A DNA stretch of 64,000 nucleotides from an uncultured Gammaproteobacteria bacterium (GCA_951812995.1 CATOTD010000002.1:1-64000); one strand, 5' to 3'. Shown: positions 32,642 to 43,394, counted from the first letter of the stretch. The notes: generated by a model from the letters alone, not told the origin. Made by a program: numbers and translations.

Positions 32642-33353
32642 CGCTTTGATCCTCTTTTGCGGCAACATGACGTGTGTCATCACGGATAACCCTTGGCACC
32701 AACACCCGATTAGTAATGGTTACCGGCTGATAAACAACGCGCTTTTTATCTGGATCGTAACGTACTTCTACATTGCCCTCTAATGGAAAATCCTTGCGAA
32801 AGGGATGGCCGATGAACCCGTAGTCCGTCAATAAACGACGCAAATCAGGGTGGCCTTCAAACAGAATACCAAACAAATCGAATGCTTCTCGTTCAAACCA
32901 GTCTGCCGAACACCAGATATTGACGACTGATGCAATGCGAGGATGTTCGCCAGTCAAATAACAACGTAGCCGTAAGCGCGTATTATGTTGTATCGATAAT
33001 AAGTGATAGACAACAGCGAAACGCTGATCAACAGCATGATCGTCAACAGCATTATCGTCAACATTGGCACTGTGCTGAGGGGTATTAGCACTGCGCCCGC
33101 GACTAAACCCGGTTGTTGTTGCCTCATTGGTCGCCCAATCAACCTGCCCATAGGTTGAGTAATCAACACCACATAAATCAGAAAGTTGCGTGAAAGCAAA
33201 CAGTGCATCATCGCGCAACACCCCACACACTGATAACAAATGCTCGGCGGGGATTACCAATGTGGTTTCATCTCGATCAGTCACGCAACTGATCAATACA
33301 TCACTGAATCGTTCTGCAAGTGTTGTTGCAAGATGAGTGACAGATTCCGTCAT
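32634..33353 (-). CDS. nuoC: NADH-quinone oxidoreductase subunit C
   Basis: A 239-residue peripheral-arm subunit. It has the family segment [47 protein letters not shown] and [11 protein letters not shown]. Between [11 protein letters not shown] and RFAVVYHLL lies an insert of about 45 residues (residues about 65-105), rich in Asn, Asp and Thr, including [12 protein letters not shown]. This insert is variable in the family. The gene is separate from nuoD, unlike the nuoCD fusion of enteric bacteria. Confidence 0.95.
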   Translation of the reverse strand: MTESVTHLATTLAERFSDVLISCVTDRDETTLVIPAEHLLSVCGVLRDDALFAFTQLSDLCGVDYSTYGQVDWATNEATTTGFSRGRSANTPQHSANVDDNAVDDHAVDQRFAVVYHLLSIQHNTRLRLRCYLTGEHPRIASVVNIWCSADWFEREAFDLFGILFEGHPDLRRLLTDYGFIGHPFRKDFPLEGNVEVRYDPDKKRVVYQPVTITNRVLVPRVIRDDTRHVAAKEDQSDA

Positions 33354-33366
33354 GCTGTAATTGGCG

Positions 33367-33846
33367 TTACCGAGCGATTGTATTAGTTCGTTTTATCTTT
33401 TTTTGTAATTGTATTATGCCAAATAAAAGTGCTTCTGCTGTCGGTGGACACCCAGGGACATAGACATCAACTGGCACGATACGATCACAACCTCTGACAA
33501 CCGCATAGGAATAATGGTAGTAACCACCACCATTGGCACATGAGCCCATAGAAATGACCCAGCGTGGTTCGGCCATCTGATCGTAGACCTTGCGCAACGC
33601 GGGTGCCATCTTGTTGACCAGTGTTCCGGCAACAATCATGACATCGGACTGTCTTGGGCTAGGTCGAAATACGACACCAAACCTATCCAGATCATAACGC
33701 GAAGCACCCGCCTGCATCATTTCAACAGCGCAACAAGCAAGTCCAAACGTCATGGGCCACATGGAGCCGGTTCTTGCCCAATTAATCAGTTTGTCTACGC
33801 TGGTAGTGACAATACCCGCCTCATGTATCTTTTCTGCCGATCCCAT
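33367..33846 (-). CDS. nuoB: NADH-quinone oxidoreductase subunit B (cluster N2)
   Basis: A 159-residue subunit that binds N2, the last cluster before quinone. Ligands are the adjacent Cys pair in GLACCAVEM, the Cys in [10 protein letters not shown] and the Cys in [14 protein letters not shown]. The frame is open to 33915, but ATG 33846 gives the normal N-terminus ([19 protein letters not shown]), 7 bp after nuoA, with GGGGTTA just upstream. Confidence 0.95.
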   Translation of the reverse strand: MGSAEKIHEAGIVTTSVDKLINWARTGSMWPMTFGLACCAVEMMQAGASRYDLDRFGVVFRPSPRQSDVMIVAGTLVNKMAPALRKVYDQMAEPRWVISMGSCANGGGYYHYSYAVVRGCDRIVPVDVYVPGCPPTAEALLFGIIQLQKKIKRTNTIAR

Positions 33847-33853
33847 TAACCCC

Positions 33854-34222
33854 CTACTCCCATTCCAGTGCGCCTTTACGCCACTCATAGATAAAGCCGA
33901 CCACGAGCACCCCAAGAAACATCATCATCGCCCAAAATCCAGCCATGCCAATGCCTTCCAACGCAACAGCCCAGGGAAATAGAAATGCTATTTCAAGATC
34001 GAAAATAATAAACAAAATGGCAACAAGATAATAACGCACATCAAATTTCATACGGGCATCTTCAAAGGCCTCAAAACCACACTCATAAGGGGATTGCTTT
34101 TCCGAATCGGCACGAGCATGACCCAGCAATTTACCCAAGACCAGGTTGAGTACAATCAGCACTATGCCGAGTGCCAAGCCGACAAAGGTAAAAATAAGGA
34201 TTGGAAAATAATTTACCAGCAT
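33854..34222 (-). CDS. nuoA: NADH-quinone oxidoreductase subunit A
   Basis: A 122-residue membrane subunit with three helices and the conserved cytoplasmic loop [31 protein letters not shown]. The Cys in YECGFE lies near the quinone pocket. It is the first gene of the 14-gene operon. ATG 34222 has a weak upstream purine stretch. Upstream lies a 137-bp gap with promoter-like elements, then tRNA-Phe on the same strand. Confidence 0.95.
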   Translation of the reverse strand: MLVNYFPILIFTFVGLALGIVLIVLNLVLGKLLGHARADSEKQSPYECGFEAFEDARMKFDVRYYLVAILFIIFDLEIAFLFPWAVALEGIGMAGFWAMMMFLGVLVVGFIYEWRKGALEWE

Positions 34223-34256
34223 TTACTTGTTTTAAAAACTCTTAAGTTAAGCGTGA

Positions 34257-34288
34257 ATTATAACTAGCAGTATACTAACAAGATTCAA
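34257..34288 (-). promoter_or_regulatory. Candidate promoter of the nuo operon
   Basis: On the reverse strand a perfect TATAAT (34257-34262) lies 35 bp upstream of nuoA, with a second near-consensus TATACT at 34269-34274. TTGAAT at 34283-34288 could be a -35 box, but its spacing to TATAAT is 20 bp, longer than ideal. The call rests on position and hexamers only. Confidence 0.3.
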
Positions 34289-34359
34289 GCCAATCACCTA
34301 AAAACGCTGATATTTTTATAAAGTTAATCCAAAAATCAGTACGCCCTTAAGAACATGGT

Positions 34360-34435
<76 letters not shown>

Positions 34436-34639
34436 ATTATTGTTATGAATGGTTATTTTCTTAGATTGTTCCCAACATCCAGGCCTACTGCTAACACCCT
34501 AAGAGTGCATAAAAACATGCCCAGTCGTTGATTGATGATGAACAAAAAGATGCTCATTAAAACGGTCTGTAGAGATTACGTCAAGTAATAGCCGCTTCCA
34601 ACCGCTCCTCCATTCAAATATTCTATGCTGAATATCTTC

Positions 34640-35775
34640 AGAGTATCTCTATTAATTACGCTATTTGTTACAATGTTGAAGTTTCCAAACTGCCAAAGAA
34701 ACTTCCATGAGCAATGACATTTTCGGTTTCCTGTTTAATCTTCAAGACTATCGTCTCAAACAGTTGGGTAATCCTCTGCCTGAACTGGAAAAGACGGTTG
34801 ACTGGGGAGCTTTTCGGTCGTTGTTGAACAAGGTTCATGAGAAACAACGTAAGCATCAGGCGGGCAACGCCCAACAGACGTAGTGATGATGTTCAAGGGA
34901 CTGCTTGTGCAAAATCTGTATGGTCTTAGCGATGCTCAGTTGGAATACCAAATCGAAGACCGTAGCAATTTCCAGCAGTTTCTGGGTCTTGCTAGGCAGC
35001 AACGAGTCGCTGATGCCAAAACCTGCTGGGCATTCAAGCATCGGTTAGCGGCGCTGGGTCTGATGGCATTGTTGTTTGAGCAGTTGTCGTTGAACCAGGC
35101 GGCTTATATCACTCGCAAGGGTCAGATAGTTGCCTCCTCGATCATTCCGGCACTGTTGCCGCGTAACCGTTGGGAATACAATGCACGGATTAAGGCAGGC
35201 GCTGTCCGGGCCCGCTGGTGCGATAACAAAGGGTGTCAGAAAGATACCGATGCCCGCTGGACGAAGCAAAATAGCCGTAGCCATTTTGCTTACAAGAACC
35301 ACAGCCAGATAGACCATGACAACAAGCTGATTCGTGACTATCAGGTCACTGATGCCAGCGTCCATGATGCGCAGGTTTTTGCCGACCTGTCAGATGACAG
35401 CAATACCAGTAAAGATGTCTGGGCTGACAGTGCCTATCGGTCAGAGGAAAAAGTAGCGTTTCTCAAGGCGCAAGGCTAGCGCACGCGCTCCAAAGTTCGT
35501 AGTCGGGTCGAACCTGTGTTTGGAGCACAGCGCAATTTACGCCGCAAAGCGGTTCCTTGCATTTGCATTACGCGCACAAGCATGCATATCGGCTTGATGA
35601 ATCTAAGGTACAACATGAGGCGTTTATGCTTTCTGGAACGGGTCAGTGCGTCTTGAAAACGAAGTAAAGCCGAGAAAAGGGCTGTACGGAGACTACCGGC
35701 TTTTTGGATCAAATTGGTTATTTTTTTAACCTCTCTGAGCCAATAAACTGGAAAGTGATTGCATTAATAGAGGTT
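34640..35775 (+). mobile_element. IS5-family element with broken transposase (element F)
   Basis: The transposase begins at ATG 34707 (MSNDIFGFLFNLQDYRLKQLG) and stops at TAG 34881. It resumes in another frame from 34884 as MMFKGLLVQNLYGLSDAQLE. The catalytic regions are visible: SIIPALLPRNR near the first Asp site, WADSAYRSEE with the second Asp, and SRVEPVFGAQRNL with the Glu. An in-frame TAG at 35477-35479 separates the last two. The usual first-Asp motif (GxxVDAT) reads GQIVASS, so it may be lost. TCTCTATTAAT near 34650 and its complement near 35770 look like terminal repeats. Inactive. Confidence 0.75.
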
Positions 35776-36028
35776 GCCTTTATTCTATCGTCATTTTACG
35801 GGCGGCATTAACAACGTAGTACGATATAGACTCAATAATGGCTGGCTTAAAAGCTGGTCGCGCTTCCTGTTAAAAATAACCGGCAAAACCATCGGTGCCA
35901 TGCTGGCTTTTACCGCTTTTCTAATAACATTCAATGATAAAAAACTGGATAGTAGCATCGCCAAGTTTGCCAGTGGGCTCGGGTATTTAAGCGGGCTGTT
36001 AAACATCATTGTAGAGCGTTATCGATAG
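35774..36028 (+). pseudogene. Possible C-terminal remnant of a membrane-associated glycosyltransferase, cut by element F
   Basis: This 84-residue frame starts inside the IS5 end. It holds one hydrophobic helix (GAMLAFTAFLITFND) and an ending KFASGLGYLSGLLNIIVERYR. That ending is like the tails of some family 2 glycosyltransferases of lipopolysaccharide loci, but the match is weak. The gene ends 66 bp before a GT9 glycosyltransferase on the same strand, which fits an LPS-core operon whose first gene was destroyed by the IS. It could also be an unrelated small membrane protein. Confidence 0.35.
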
Positions 36029-36093
36029 GTTGATAGTGTGAACAATCTAATCGCATTGTCTTTATAAATCACCATTCTGGCGGTGCATAAGTC

Positions 36094-37053
36094 ATGAAGA
36101 TTCTAATCATCAAGTTAGGTGCTCTGGGCGATGTCATTATTTCAACCAGTATCATTAAGCAAATATTATCGCATCATCGCGCAGATGATCTCTGCTTGCT
36201 GACAACACCCGCATTTACTGAATTATTTACACATTTTGAAACATTAAACGTTGTCGGTTTTGAGCGTAAAGGATTATTGAATACGATCAAACTCGTTCAG
36301 TGGATTAGAAAACAACGCTTCGATCTAATATACGATTTGCAGTCCAATGACCGTAGCGGTGTTTTATGCGCTTTGTCAGGCGCGCCGTCCCGATTTGGCA
36401 ACCATCCTCGATACCCTTATCATAAGCATCCAGAAAAGCCCTATATTGGACAGTGCCACTCGTTTGATCGCCTGAATCAAATAATTGAAAGTGCCGGTAT
36501 TAGTCCGGCTAAACCGTTACCTTTTTTACCCGTCCCGGATAAAATAAGTAGCAAGGTATCTAGCTGGCTGGATAAACAAAATTTATCGGCGCATTCTTTT
36601 GCAATATTACATGCTGGGTCCAGCCTATTGCACATGGAGAAAAGGTGGCCTTATTTCAAAGAGCTGGCTTCAATATTAAGTAAATCACTGGCTGTTGTCT
36701 GGATAGGTGGAGAAGACGACTTAGAGATAAATATCGAATTAAGTTCCAAAATCGGCATTAATGCGACGAATTTATTTAGTATCGCTGGATTAGTTGCGCT
36801 GGGTAAAAATGCAAAGTTTGCGGTTACGAATGATTCTGCTCCCATGCACATTTTATCTTGCGCCCGCATACCTGTATTTGGTTTGTTTGGACCCACTTAT
36901 CCGCGCAGAACACATGCGTTAGGGCAGTTAGACAATATTATCGGCCCTCATGATCACATGGCCATCAATGACCATGCGTTTAAACCTTCAGATATTGCAA
37001 CCATTTCCCTTGATCGGGTTGTGGACAAACTTAAAACACGAAACCTTATATGA
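36094..37053 (+). CDS. ADP-heptose:LPS heptosyltransferase-like glycosyltransferase (GT9)
   Basis: A 319-residue GT-B fold enzyme. The N-terminal KILIIKLGALGDVIISTSII is the hallmark of family 9, where the Asp in LGALGD is catalytic. The C-terminal half has ILHAGSS, KRWPYFKELASIL, VVWIGGEDD and VTNDSAPMHILSCARIPVFGLFGPT, which binds the nucleotide-heptose. It would add a heptose to the LPS inner core at the inner face of the membrane. Length is normal. It could be WaaC, WaaF or WaaQ-like; I do not choose. It is probably a survivor of a larger LPS cluster. Confidence 0.85.
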   Translation: MKILIIKLGALGDVIISTSIIKQILSHHRADDLCLLTTPAFTELFTHFETLNVVGFERKGLLNTIKLVQWIRKQRFDLIYDLQSNDRSGVLCALSGAPSRFGNHPRYPYHKHPEKPYIGQCHSFDRLNQIIESAGISPAKPLPFLPVPDKISSKVSSWLDKQNLSAHSFAILHAGSSLLHMEKRWPYFKELASILSKSLAVVWIGGEDDLEINIELSSKIGINATNLFSIAGLVALGKNAKFAVTNDSAPMHILSCARIPVFGLFGPTYPRRTHALGQLDNIIGPHDHMAINDHAFKPSDIATISLDRVVDKLKTRNLI

Positions 37054-37266
37054 TTATGTTATGTGAAATTAATACGGTTAACAGGCTTTGGTTTGAAAAT
37101 GCACCGCTACGGCCGGGATAGGGGAAAAGCCGTGTATATGATTAAATAGTTTATTCGTCGTTTTCTTCTCTGAGCCCAAATGCCGTTTTTTCTTTATGCC
37201 CACATATTTGGTGTTTTCAAAATAGTGCCCGTATTGCTTTACAACACTTGAATGGATAAAAAAACG

Positions 37267-38216
37267 GAGTTATAACCGAATCTGGTGTCTGAATAAATTT
37301 GAAGTATGCGGCGTGCCTTGCTGAAATCGGTTTTGTCTAGCAATCGAAAATAGCAAGAGGAGCACGCCACACATGGCAAAAGATACTGTGATTGATCTGG
37401 GTACACCGGAGGGCATTGATCCACTGACAGAGTTACTCAGATCTGGTGCGAGGCAGTTAATCACCGAAGCTGTCCAGGTAGAGCCAGATGAGTTGATGAG
37501 GCAGTATGATGATCAAAAAACGGCTGACGGACGCCAGCGCGTTGTCCGCAGTGGCCATCATCCAGAACGAGAGATCATCATCGGGGTTGGCAAGGTCAGC
37601 GTCGAGGTGCCCAATATCCGTAGCCGTGAAGGTACGCCAGAGAGCTTTCAATCTCTGGTTGTACCGCCCTACATCCGGCGCACAGCGACCCTGGATGCGG
37701 CGATTCCCTGGCTTTATTTGAAAGGTGTTTCGAGTGGTCAGATGCAAAGTGCACTGGAAGCGATTGTCGGACTGGAGGCTAAAGGGCTGTCGGCCAATGT
37801 CGTGGGTTGTTTGAAACGGCAATGGGAAGCTACATACAAGCAATGGTGTACACGTTCCGTGTCTGATGAATGGGTCTATATCTGGACTGATGGCATCTAC
37901 AGTGGTCTTCGAGGTGACGATGGTTGATTGTGTTGCCTGGTCATCATCGGCGTGAACAGTCGCGGTCAGAAGCATTTTATGTCGATTGAATAGGGTGTCA
38001 GGGAATCGAAACAGCGCTGGCGAGCAGTGTTGTTGTCTCTGAAACAACGGGGTCTGGACCAGCCCCCGAAGTTGGCGATTGGAGACGGCGCCCTGGGCTT
38101 CAGGCACCTGGCCAAGGTGATTGAAGGCGTGAAGTTTAAAGATGGAATCGAGGTCACTGAGAACGACAAGGTAGCCGCATGATCAACTTGTCAGACACTA
38201 CTTTTGACAATAGCTC
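37267..38216 (+). mobile_element. IS256-family element, copy C2 (internally deleted)
   Basis: Bounded by GAGTTATAACCG at 37267 and the complement of GAGCTATTGTC ending 38216. The transposase starts at ATG 37373 (KDTVIDLGTPEGIDPLTELL) and runs to TGA 37925, where C1 has CGA. A second stop, TAG, replaces GAG at about 37990. Compared with C3 (1372 bp), 422 bp are missing between two GG(C/G)TTC repeats: the frame jumps from GDGALGF directly to RHLAKVIEGVK. The third catalytic residue is therefore gone. Confidence 0.85.
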
Positions 38217-38246
38217 GCATGAACAACCTATGTAGGTTCCACAACT
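38217..38246 (+). mobile_element. IS481-type terminal repeat remnant
   Basis: CGCATGAACAACCTATGTAG followed by ACAACTAG resembles the IS481-type ends at 3310-3340 and 41560-41590. It is a short scar between copies C2 and A2, with no coding sequence left. Confidence 0.5.
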
Positions 38247-39438
38247 AGGAGAAGAGTCGCCATGAGCGATGACACCCGCAACCAGATTCTGGACGCTGAG
38301 GCTGATGCGCTGGTGGGTGCTGATCGATACGAACGCACTGAGACGCGCAAAGACGACCGGTCTGGTAGCTACACCAGGAAGTGCCACACAAGGGCTGGAG
38401 AGCTTGAGTTAAAGATGCCGAAGCTACGCAAGCAGACCTTTGAGATGGCCATCATAGAGCGCTATCGGCACCGTGTAGCGTCAATTGAAGAGGCACTGAT
38501 CGAGATGTATCTGGCTGGCGTATCGGTCTGACGGGTGGAGGATGTCACCGCAGCCCTCTGGGGTACCCGTGTCAGCTTAGGGACTATTTCAAAGCTCAAC
38601 CAGCGTATCTATGGGCAGATTGAAGAGTGGCGTAATCGCCCCATAGGGAGTGATTTCCCTTATGTATACCTGGACGGTGTTGTGCTCAAACGCAGTTGGG
38701 GCGGTGCAGTGAAGAACGTTTCTGTTCTAGTCGCCATCGGTGTTGGGGACGATGGCTACCGCCGCATTCTAGGGATTGTTGAAGGTACTAAGGAGGATAA
38801 GGTGGGATGGTCAGGATTCCTGCGTCATTTGCAGGCACGCGGTCTCAAGGGCATCAGGTTGGTGCTCAGTGATGCCTGTCTTGGGCGCAAGGAGTCTATC
38901 GGTGACTTCTACCCCTAAGCTGGCTGGCAGCGTTGTATTGTGCACTTCTACCGCAACGTCTTCAGTCATGTGTCTCGTGGTCGTGTCAAAGAAGTCTCTC
39001 GCATGTTGCAGGCTATCCATGCATCTGAATATCTGGAATCTGCCAGGCATAAGGCCACGGAGGTCGAGAAGAAACTCAGGGACATGAAGTTATCGAGTGT
39101 AGCGGATTGGCTGGGTAGTGCATGGAAGAGACCCTGACGTATTATCGGTTTCTGGCAGAGCACTGGATTCGCATTCGGACTAACAATCCTTTGGAGAGGA
39201 TCATCCGAGAAATCAGGCGGCGAACACGAGTAGTGTGTGCATTCCCGGATGGCAACTCGGCGTTGATGCTTTGTGCGGCAAGGCTTAGACACATAGCCGG
39301 GAGCTAGTGGGGAACGCGCAAATATCTGAACATGGATTTGCTCCAAGAGATGGATAAAGAAAAGGATTTTCAGATCGCGTAACAACCAGATTTAAGGGAA
39401 AGCCAAATCAGAAAGTGCGAAAGATTATTGACACTACC
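38247..39438 (+). mobile_element. IS256-family element, copy A2 (transposase pseudogene)
   Basis: The transposase starts at ATG 38262, but about 100 bp after the first codons are lost between two GACAC repeats (MSDDTRNQILDAE). TGA at 38529 replaces the CGA of copy A1, and TAA at 38916 replaces GAA. The same one-base loss as in A1 (near 39121) breaks the C-terminus. This copy keeps the central region that A1 lacks: WGTRVSLGTISKLNQRIYGQ and VYLDGVVLKRSW with the first Asp. The right end GACACTACC finishes at 39438. The left inverted repeat is missing, so it is immobile. Confidence 0.8.
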
Positions 39439-39726
39439 CTTCGACAGACGCTACACGGTGTCGATAGCGCTCTATGATGGCCATCTCAAAGGTCTGCTTG
39501 CGTAGCTTCGGCATCTTTAACTCAAGCTCTCCAGCCCTTGTGTGGCACTTCCTGGTGTAGCTACCAGACCGGTCGTCTTTGCGCGTCTCAGTGCGTGCAT
39601 ATCGATCAGCACCCACCAGCGCATCAACCTCAGCATGAAGCATCTGGTTGCGGGTGTCTTCCACAGTCTTCAGTACCACTTTGTTGAGATGGTCCTGCAG
39701 TTCCTGTTCATCAATAGGGACTACAT

Positions 39727-41025
39727 GGAAACCTCGAGCAACTTGGTTTTTGGGACGAGGATGAAGCGAGTTTCGCTCGGCCTCACCCGCATTGCGGGCA
39801 TGGAGGTCATGAGTTGGGGTATTTGAGGCAAAAGCGCGGCGTTTTGGGCTGCATAAGCAGGCAATTTCCGAATTTGGACAGAGTCAGGCTGTGGCCTGTC
39901 GTCGCTCGTGGAAAATCAGACGGCGGAAGTTGTAGCTCAGGTTGGCCATTGTCATGCGGGCCTTCGCACGGGTTTGACCGATTGAGCGGATCGTGAGCGC
40001 CATGGGTCCCTTCTCGTACCCGAACACAGGCGCGGATGGCGGAGCGTGTCGCGTTGCCCCGGCGAATATGCCTGGCCATGGGTTTGCCGCGTGGCTTCTT
40101 GCGATGGATATGTGAGCGGTACCCTTGCGCCTTCAGCCAAGCCTCATTCCTGGCCGAGCGGTACCCGGTATCGGCCCAAACCGCCTTCGAGCTGTTTGTC
40201 TCGTCCAGAACCGAGGAGAGTTCATGCCCGTCGTAGCGAGCCGCATTCGTGCCAGTCTCACCCCGGATGAAGCGCCATTTGCGGTCAATGGACACGTGGT
40301 TCTTGTACCCAAAGTGCGGAACCGAAATATCGACAAGGCCAGTATCCTCCTCACCCTCCTTGGTCGTCTTGGCCTTTGAATACTTGACCGTCCAACGCGC
40401 ATCGGTGTCTTTCTGCGCTGCCTTGGACAGATCATCGGGCCAGATGTCAGACGCGGCCTCACCTGCCTTGGCGCGCGCTTTCTCTGCTTTCGTCATCCGC
40501 TGGCGCGGGGCAAAGACCAACGTGGCATCCATAATCTGACCGCCGGTCGGTTTGTATCCCCGCGCGCACAGCTGAGCTTCAAACGCGGCAAAAAGGGCCT
40601 TGAAGACACCCGCCTGGGTCAGCTTCTCTCTGAAAAGCCAGATCGTCTTCTGATCAGGTGTCGGCTCACCGATTTGAAATCCCAGGAACCGTAGCCAACT
40701 GAAACGGTCACGAATGAGAAACTCCATCCGCTCATCGCTCAGATTGTGCATCAAGGCCAACACCAGCACCTTGAACATCACAACGGCATCATAGGGCGGA
40801 CGACCACCTTCGGGACGTTCCCCATAGCCAAGCGCTTCAACAAGAACTGGGCGAAACACTTCGAAATCAACGTGCCGCTCCAAAACCTCAAGCGGATATC
40901 CCATCGCCGAAAGCCGCGCCAAATGATCTGTCAAATCAAACAATCCAGGTGCGTGCATAAACAAAATCCTCCCACATCAAGTGAATCAGACCGTACCACA
41001 AAATGTACGGTTTTTAGAGGCTTCC
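39727..41025 (-). mobile_element. IS5-family element, copy B1 (1299 bp, ACAT target duplication)
   Basis: The ends GGAAACCTCG (39727) and the complement of GGAAGCCTCT (41025) are imperfect inverted repeats. They are flanked by a 4-bp direct repeat ACAT at 39723-39726 and 41026-41029, which is the IS5 pattern. Removing the element and one ACAT rejoins copy A3 with one mismatch to A1. The base composition is richer in G+C than the neighbours, and the transposase resembles those I associate with alphaproteobacteria, so recent transfer is likely. The sister copy B2 has exactly the same length. Confidence 0.92.
39807..40958 (-). pseudogene. IS5-family transposase of copy B1, frameshifted at the catalytic Glu
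   Basis: Starts at ATG 40958 (MHAPGLFDLTDHLARLSAMG) after a strong GGGAGGA site. The DDE parts are visible: GGQIMDATLVFAPRQR (first Asp) and VWADTGYRSARNEAW (second Asp). In SAIRAxVEHVFGYEKGP of typical relatives, about 11 nt are missing here, so the frame leaves at SAIRAC and VFGYEKGP continues in another frame. The R-VEH part with the third catalytic residue is lost. The end is a long out-of-frame tail. The same lesion is in B2. Confidence 0.8.
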
Positions 41026-41163
41026 ACATTGTTCAAGTGCTTGCTTGTATCATCGCTCATGGCGACTCTTCTCCTGGTCAAATAAATGGTTATGTCACTT
41101 TTTATTTAACCAGATAAAGGGAAAACCGCCTCTTCAAATTTGCGAAAAATAATTTAGGTTATC

Positions 41164-41590
41164 TGTTTAGACCGAGTCGTCTGCGGTGCAAAGACATTGT
41201 GGCAGGGTCGAGCCGACATTCCTGGCAATCTGGCCCATGGTCCAGCGGTGCTTACGTAGCAAAGAGATGCGGCGGACTTGCCTATCTGTCAGTGCTCTGG
41301 GATGGCGGCTGACTGGCCGAGAACCACTATCTTCCAGGCCTGCCAGACCTTCCTTCTCAAATCGATTGTTCCACTTCAATACAGTGTGAGTTGACGTATG
41401 AAACTCTTGCGCCACCTGGGTCGCTGAAAAACCAGGTTGTTGGGCTCATCTGACCATACTCAGTCAACCTTCCGGTGTCAATGGGGCATGCTTGTGTACG
41501 TTCATGCGGGTTTCTGTTGACCCTATTGGTTTGGTCACTTATATAATCTCTCACATGGCTCGCATGAACAACCTATTTCCAGATTACAAC
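41164..41590 (-). mobile_element. IS481-family element, 5' fragment (transposase N-terminus)
   Basis: The reverse strand begins with the terminal repeat near 41590. The transposase N-terminus follows: NVHKHAPLTPEGR in one frame, then, after frameshifts, VAQEFHTSTHTVLKWNNRFE, a helix-turn-helix typical of IS481. The next part reads GLAGLEDSGSRPVSRHPRAL. It is cut at about 41164 by the end of A3. Its left end also supplies the stop codon of the coiled-coil gene at 41590-41898, so it inserted into or beside that gene. Confidence 0.7.
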
Positions 41591-41898
41591 TAGATCAGTA
41601 ATAAACGCTTTTTTTCTTTGTCAATTTCATTATTAATACTGTCAATAACCTCATCTGCCTTTGCTCTCATCTCGATCTCAAGTTCTTCCAGACGGGCATT
41701 AATATCAGCAGTGGCTTTTATCCCACCCTTGAGCTTGTCAAACTCAACATTGATCCTCTTTTTTTGCAGATCGACCATACCGTTAATGAGCTTGCTATAA
41801 GCCTCTTTTATCTTATCAAGCCTATTTTCAATCGGCTTTCCTATGACCTTTTCCATGACCTCTTTCAGGATATTGCCTACTAAAAAAGACACTGCCAT
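41590..41898 (-). CDS. Small coiled-coil protein, possibly truncated by an IS481 end
   Basis: A 102-residue protein of unknown function. After a short hydrophobic start (MAVSFLVGNILKEVMEKVIG) it is almost all charged heptad-like helix, for example NRLDKIKEAYSKLING and RLEELEIEMRAKADEVIDSI, so a long coiled coil is likely. Its TAG stop at 41590 lies in the sequence shared with IS481 ends (ACAACTAG), so the natural C-terminus may be lost. It lies 34 bp downstream of the ankyrin/DUF4189 gene on the same strand and may be its operon partner. I see no enzyme motif. Confidence 0.5.
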   Translation of the reverse strand: MAVSFLVGNILKEVMEKVIGKPIENRLDKIKEAYSKLINGMVDLQKKRINVEFDKLKGGIKATADINARLEELEIEMRAKADEVIDSINNEIDKEKKRLLLI

Positions 41899-41932
41899 TT
41901 TCTATCCCCTGTAATCAAAGTTTGTAATAAAA

Positions 41933-43159
41933 TTATCCATCGGTGCAATCGCTATGTGTAACGTGGCAGGATTCATACGCCATTTCTGTAGGGCATGAAT
42001 CACCCTGATCATGGCAGGTCCCAATAGTAACGTTGCCGCACATCAACAGCGCTCTTTCCTCAAGCTTGGACAGAGGCCTGTTGTATCTGAAGTCCAGCTC
42101 GTAGCTCATGGCACCATTGTGGTTGGATTTAGCAAGGGCCGCACAGCCTTTGCCGCGAAAGCGTTGACTGACAATGCAGTCACCACCGCCATATTGTTGG
42201 CATCGCTCAATAGCCGCCTTATCGGCTTCGCTCTTTGAGGCATGACCGAGGGCATACCCGAAGCCACCGCTACCGCCGGCGAAGGACGAATAAGAGGGTT
42301 CAGTGCTAGCTCGTTGCACACCCCGGTCGCAAGTAAAATTATAGGCAAACTCCGCCGTGCCCTCGCTTGGGCAGATGCCGCAACAGTCTTCGCAACCTTT
42401 ATCGCCCTCGGTGCCAACACCCCAATAGCGGTCGCCATCGTCGGGTTTGGGGGTGCCGCCAAAACACCAGGATTTTACGATTTTGTTGGTTTGTTCTACC
42501 TTGCAATTGCGGGTTACGGTGGCGGTGCCGCCTTCGGGCAGGGTAAAGACCTTGTCACCAGAGGGCAAAATACCAATATATTCGCCTTGCGGCTGGGCGT
42601 TCGCATAGCCGAAGAGGCGATATTGTATCCCGCGACCTTCGGCACAGGCATCAGTGATGGTCATTTGCATAATCCCTATCCCGTCATCGCCCGTGTTTTG
42701 GCCGGTGTTTTGGTTTTGGGTTTGCGCGACTGTCTCGCCGCCGCCTTGGAGTTCGGTACGGATTTGTGCAATCTCGGCCAGGATGCGCTCCCTATCGGCG
42801 GCACTGATGCCATTGGTCAACAATCGCTTAGCTTCTTCAGAGACCACCATATCCACGGGGTTTTTGCCATACTCAGTTTGGGCATGGATATCGGCACCGG
42901 CGGCAAGCAGTGCCTTGATCACGTCGAGATTACTAAAACCCACCGCCCAGTGCAAGGCGGTGTACTAGTTATCTTCTTCGGCATTATATTGAGCGACCGC
43001 ATCGATCAGTCTTTGCAACGTGGTCGGCGTGGTTTGTTTGGCAATCTCGATTGCTTCGGCCTCACTCATCGCCTGTGCCGTTGTGGTGCCGAGGGTGAGG
43101 GTGAGTACCAGGGCCAGCGTGCGTAATGGGCCTTGGATTATGTGTCGTGGCCGCCTCAT
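41933..43159 (-). pseudogene. Secreted ankyrin-repeat / DUF4189-like cysteine-rich protein, interrupted by an in-frame TAG
   Basis: The start at ATG 43159 gives a signal peptide (RTLALVLTLTLGTTTAQA). About 65 codons in, TAG at 42965-42967 interrupts the frame exactly between NAEEDN and YTALHWAVGFSNLDVIKALLAAGADIHAQ, an ankyrin repeat; the rest is open to 41933. After an NTGQNTGDDG linker comes a Cys-rich beta region. The C-terminal part (FGYALGHASKSEADKAAIERC, GGGDCIVSQRFRGKGCAALA) resembles DUF4189. Sixteen or so Cys suggest disulphide bonding outside the cytoplasm. Either a fresh pseudogene, or two polypeptides, or read-through. ATG 42955 could restart translation without a signal peptide. 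Confidence 0.65.
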
Positions 43160-43394
43160 GCGTTGCGACCTTTGGGTGATTGATTTACAAGGCCGTGCGG
43201 AAACGGCTGTGGCTTTCTCTTCAGAACACCCCGTAGCGCGATACAGGCTGAAATCATTACCGGGCGCGGCTTTCAATTGCTTGATTTGGTATTGCTTATC
43301 TTGATTGGCACCTGAGTTCATGCCATGCTTCCCCTTTGGTTATTGTTTGTTGTTATGTTTAATGAACCTCCGATTAATTCCATAATATGCGATA

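Larger units (their letters stand above)
39439..41163 (-). mobile_element. IS256-family element, copy A3 (5' part), split by IS5-family element B1
   Basis: The reverse strand carries the A-type promoter end and N-terminus. ATG lies near 41060; the frame continues across the inserted B1 element to RHRVASVE at 39440. The outer end near 41158-41163 matches the left end of A1 (GATAAC, then TTTCGCAAATTTGAAGAGGC). The 3' two thirds are missing, cut exactly where A2 ends. B1 sits inside with a clean 4-bp duplication, so A3 was already there when B1 arrived. Confidence 0.75.

Noticed and set aside
42242..43126. A 294-residue forward frame opposite the ankyrin/DUF4189 gene
   Set aside because: The reverse strand shows signal peptide, ankyrin and DUF4189-like motifs; the forward product has no family-like features.
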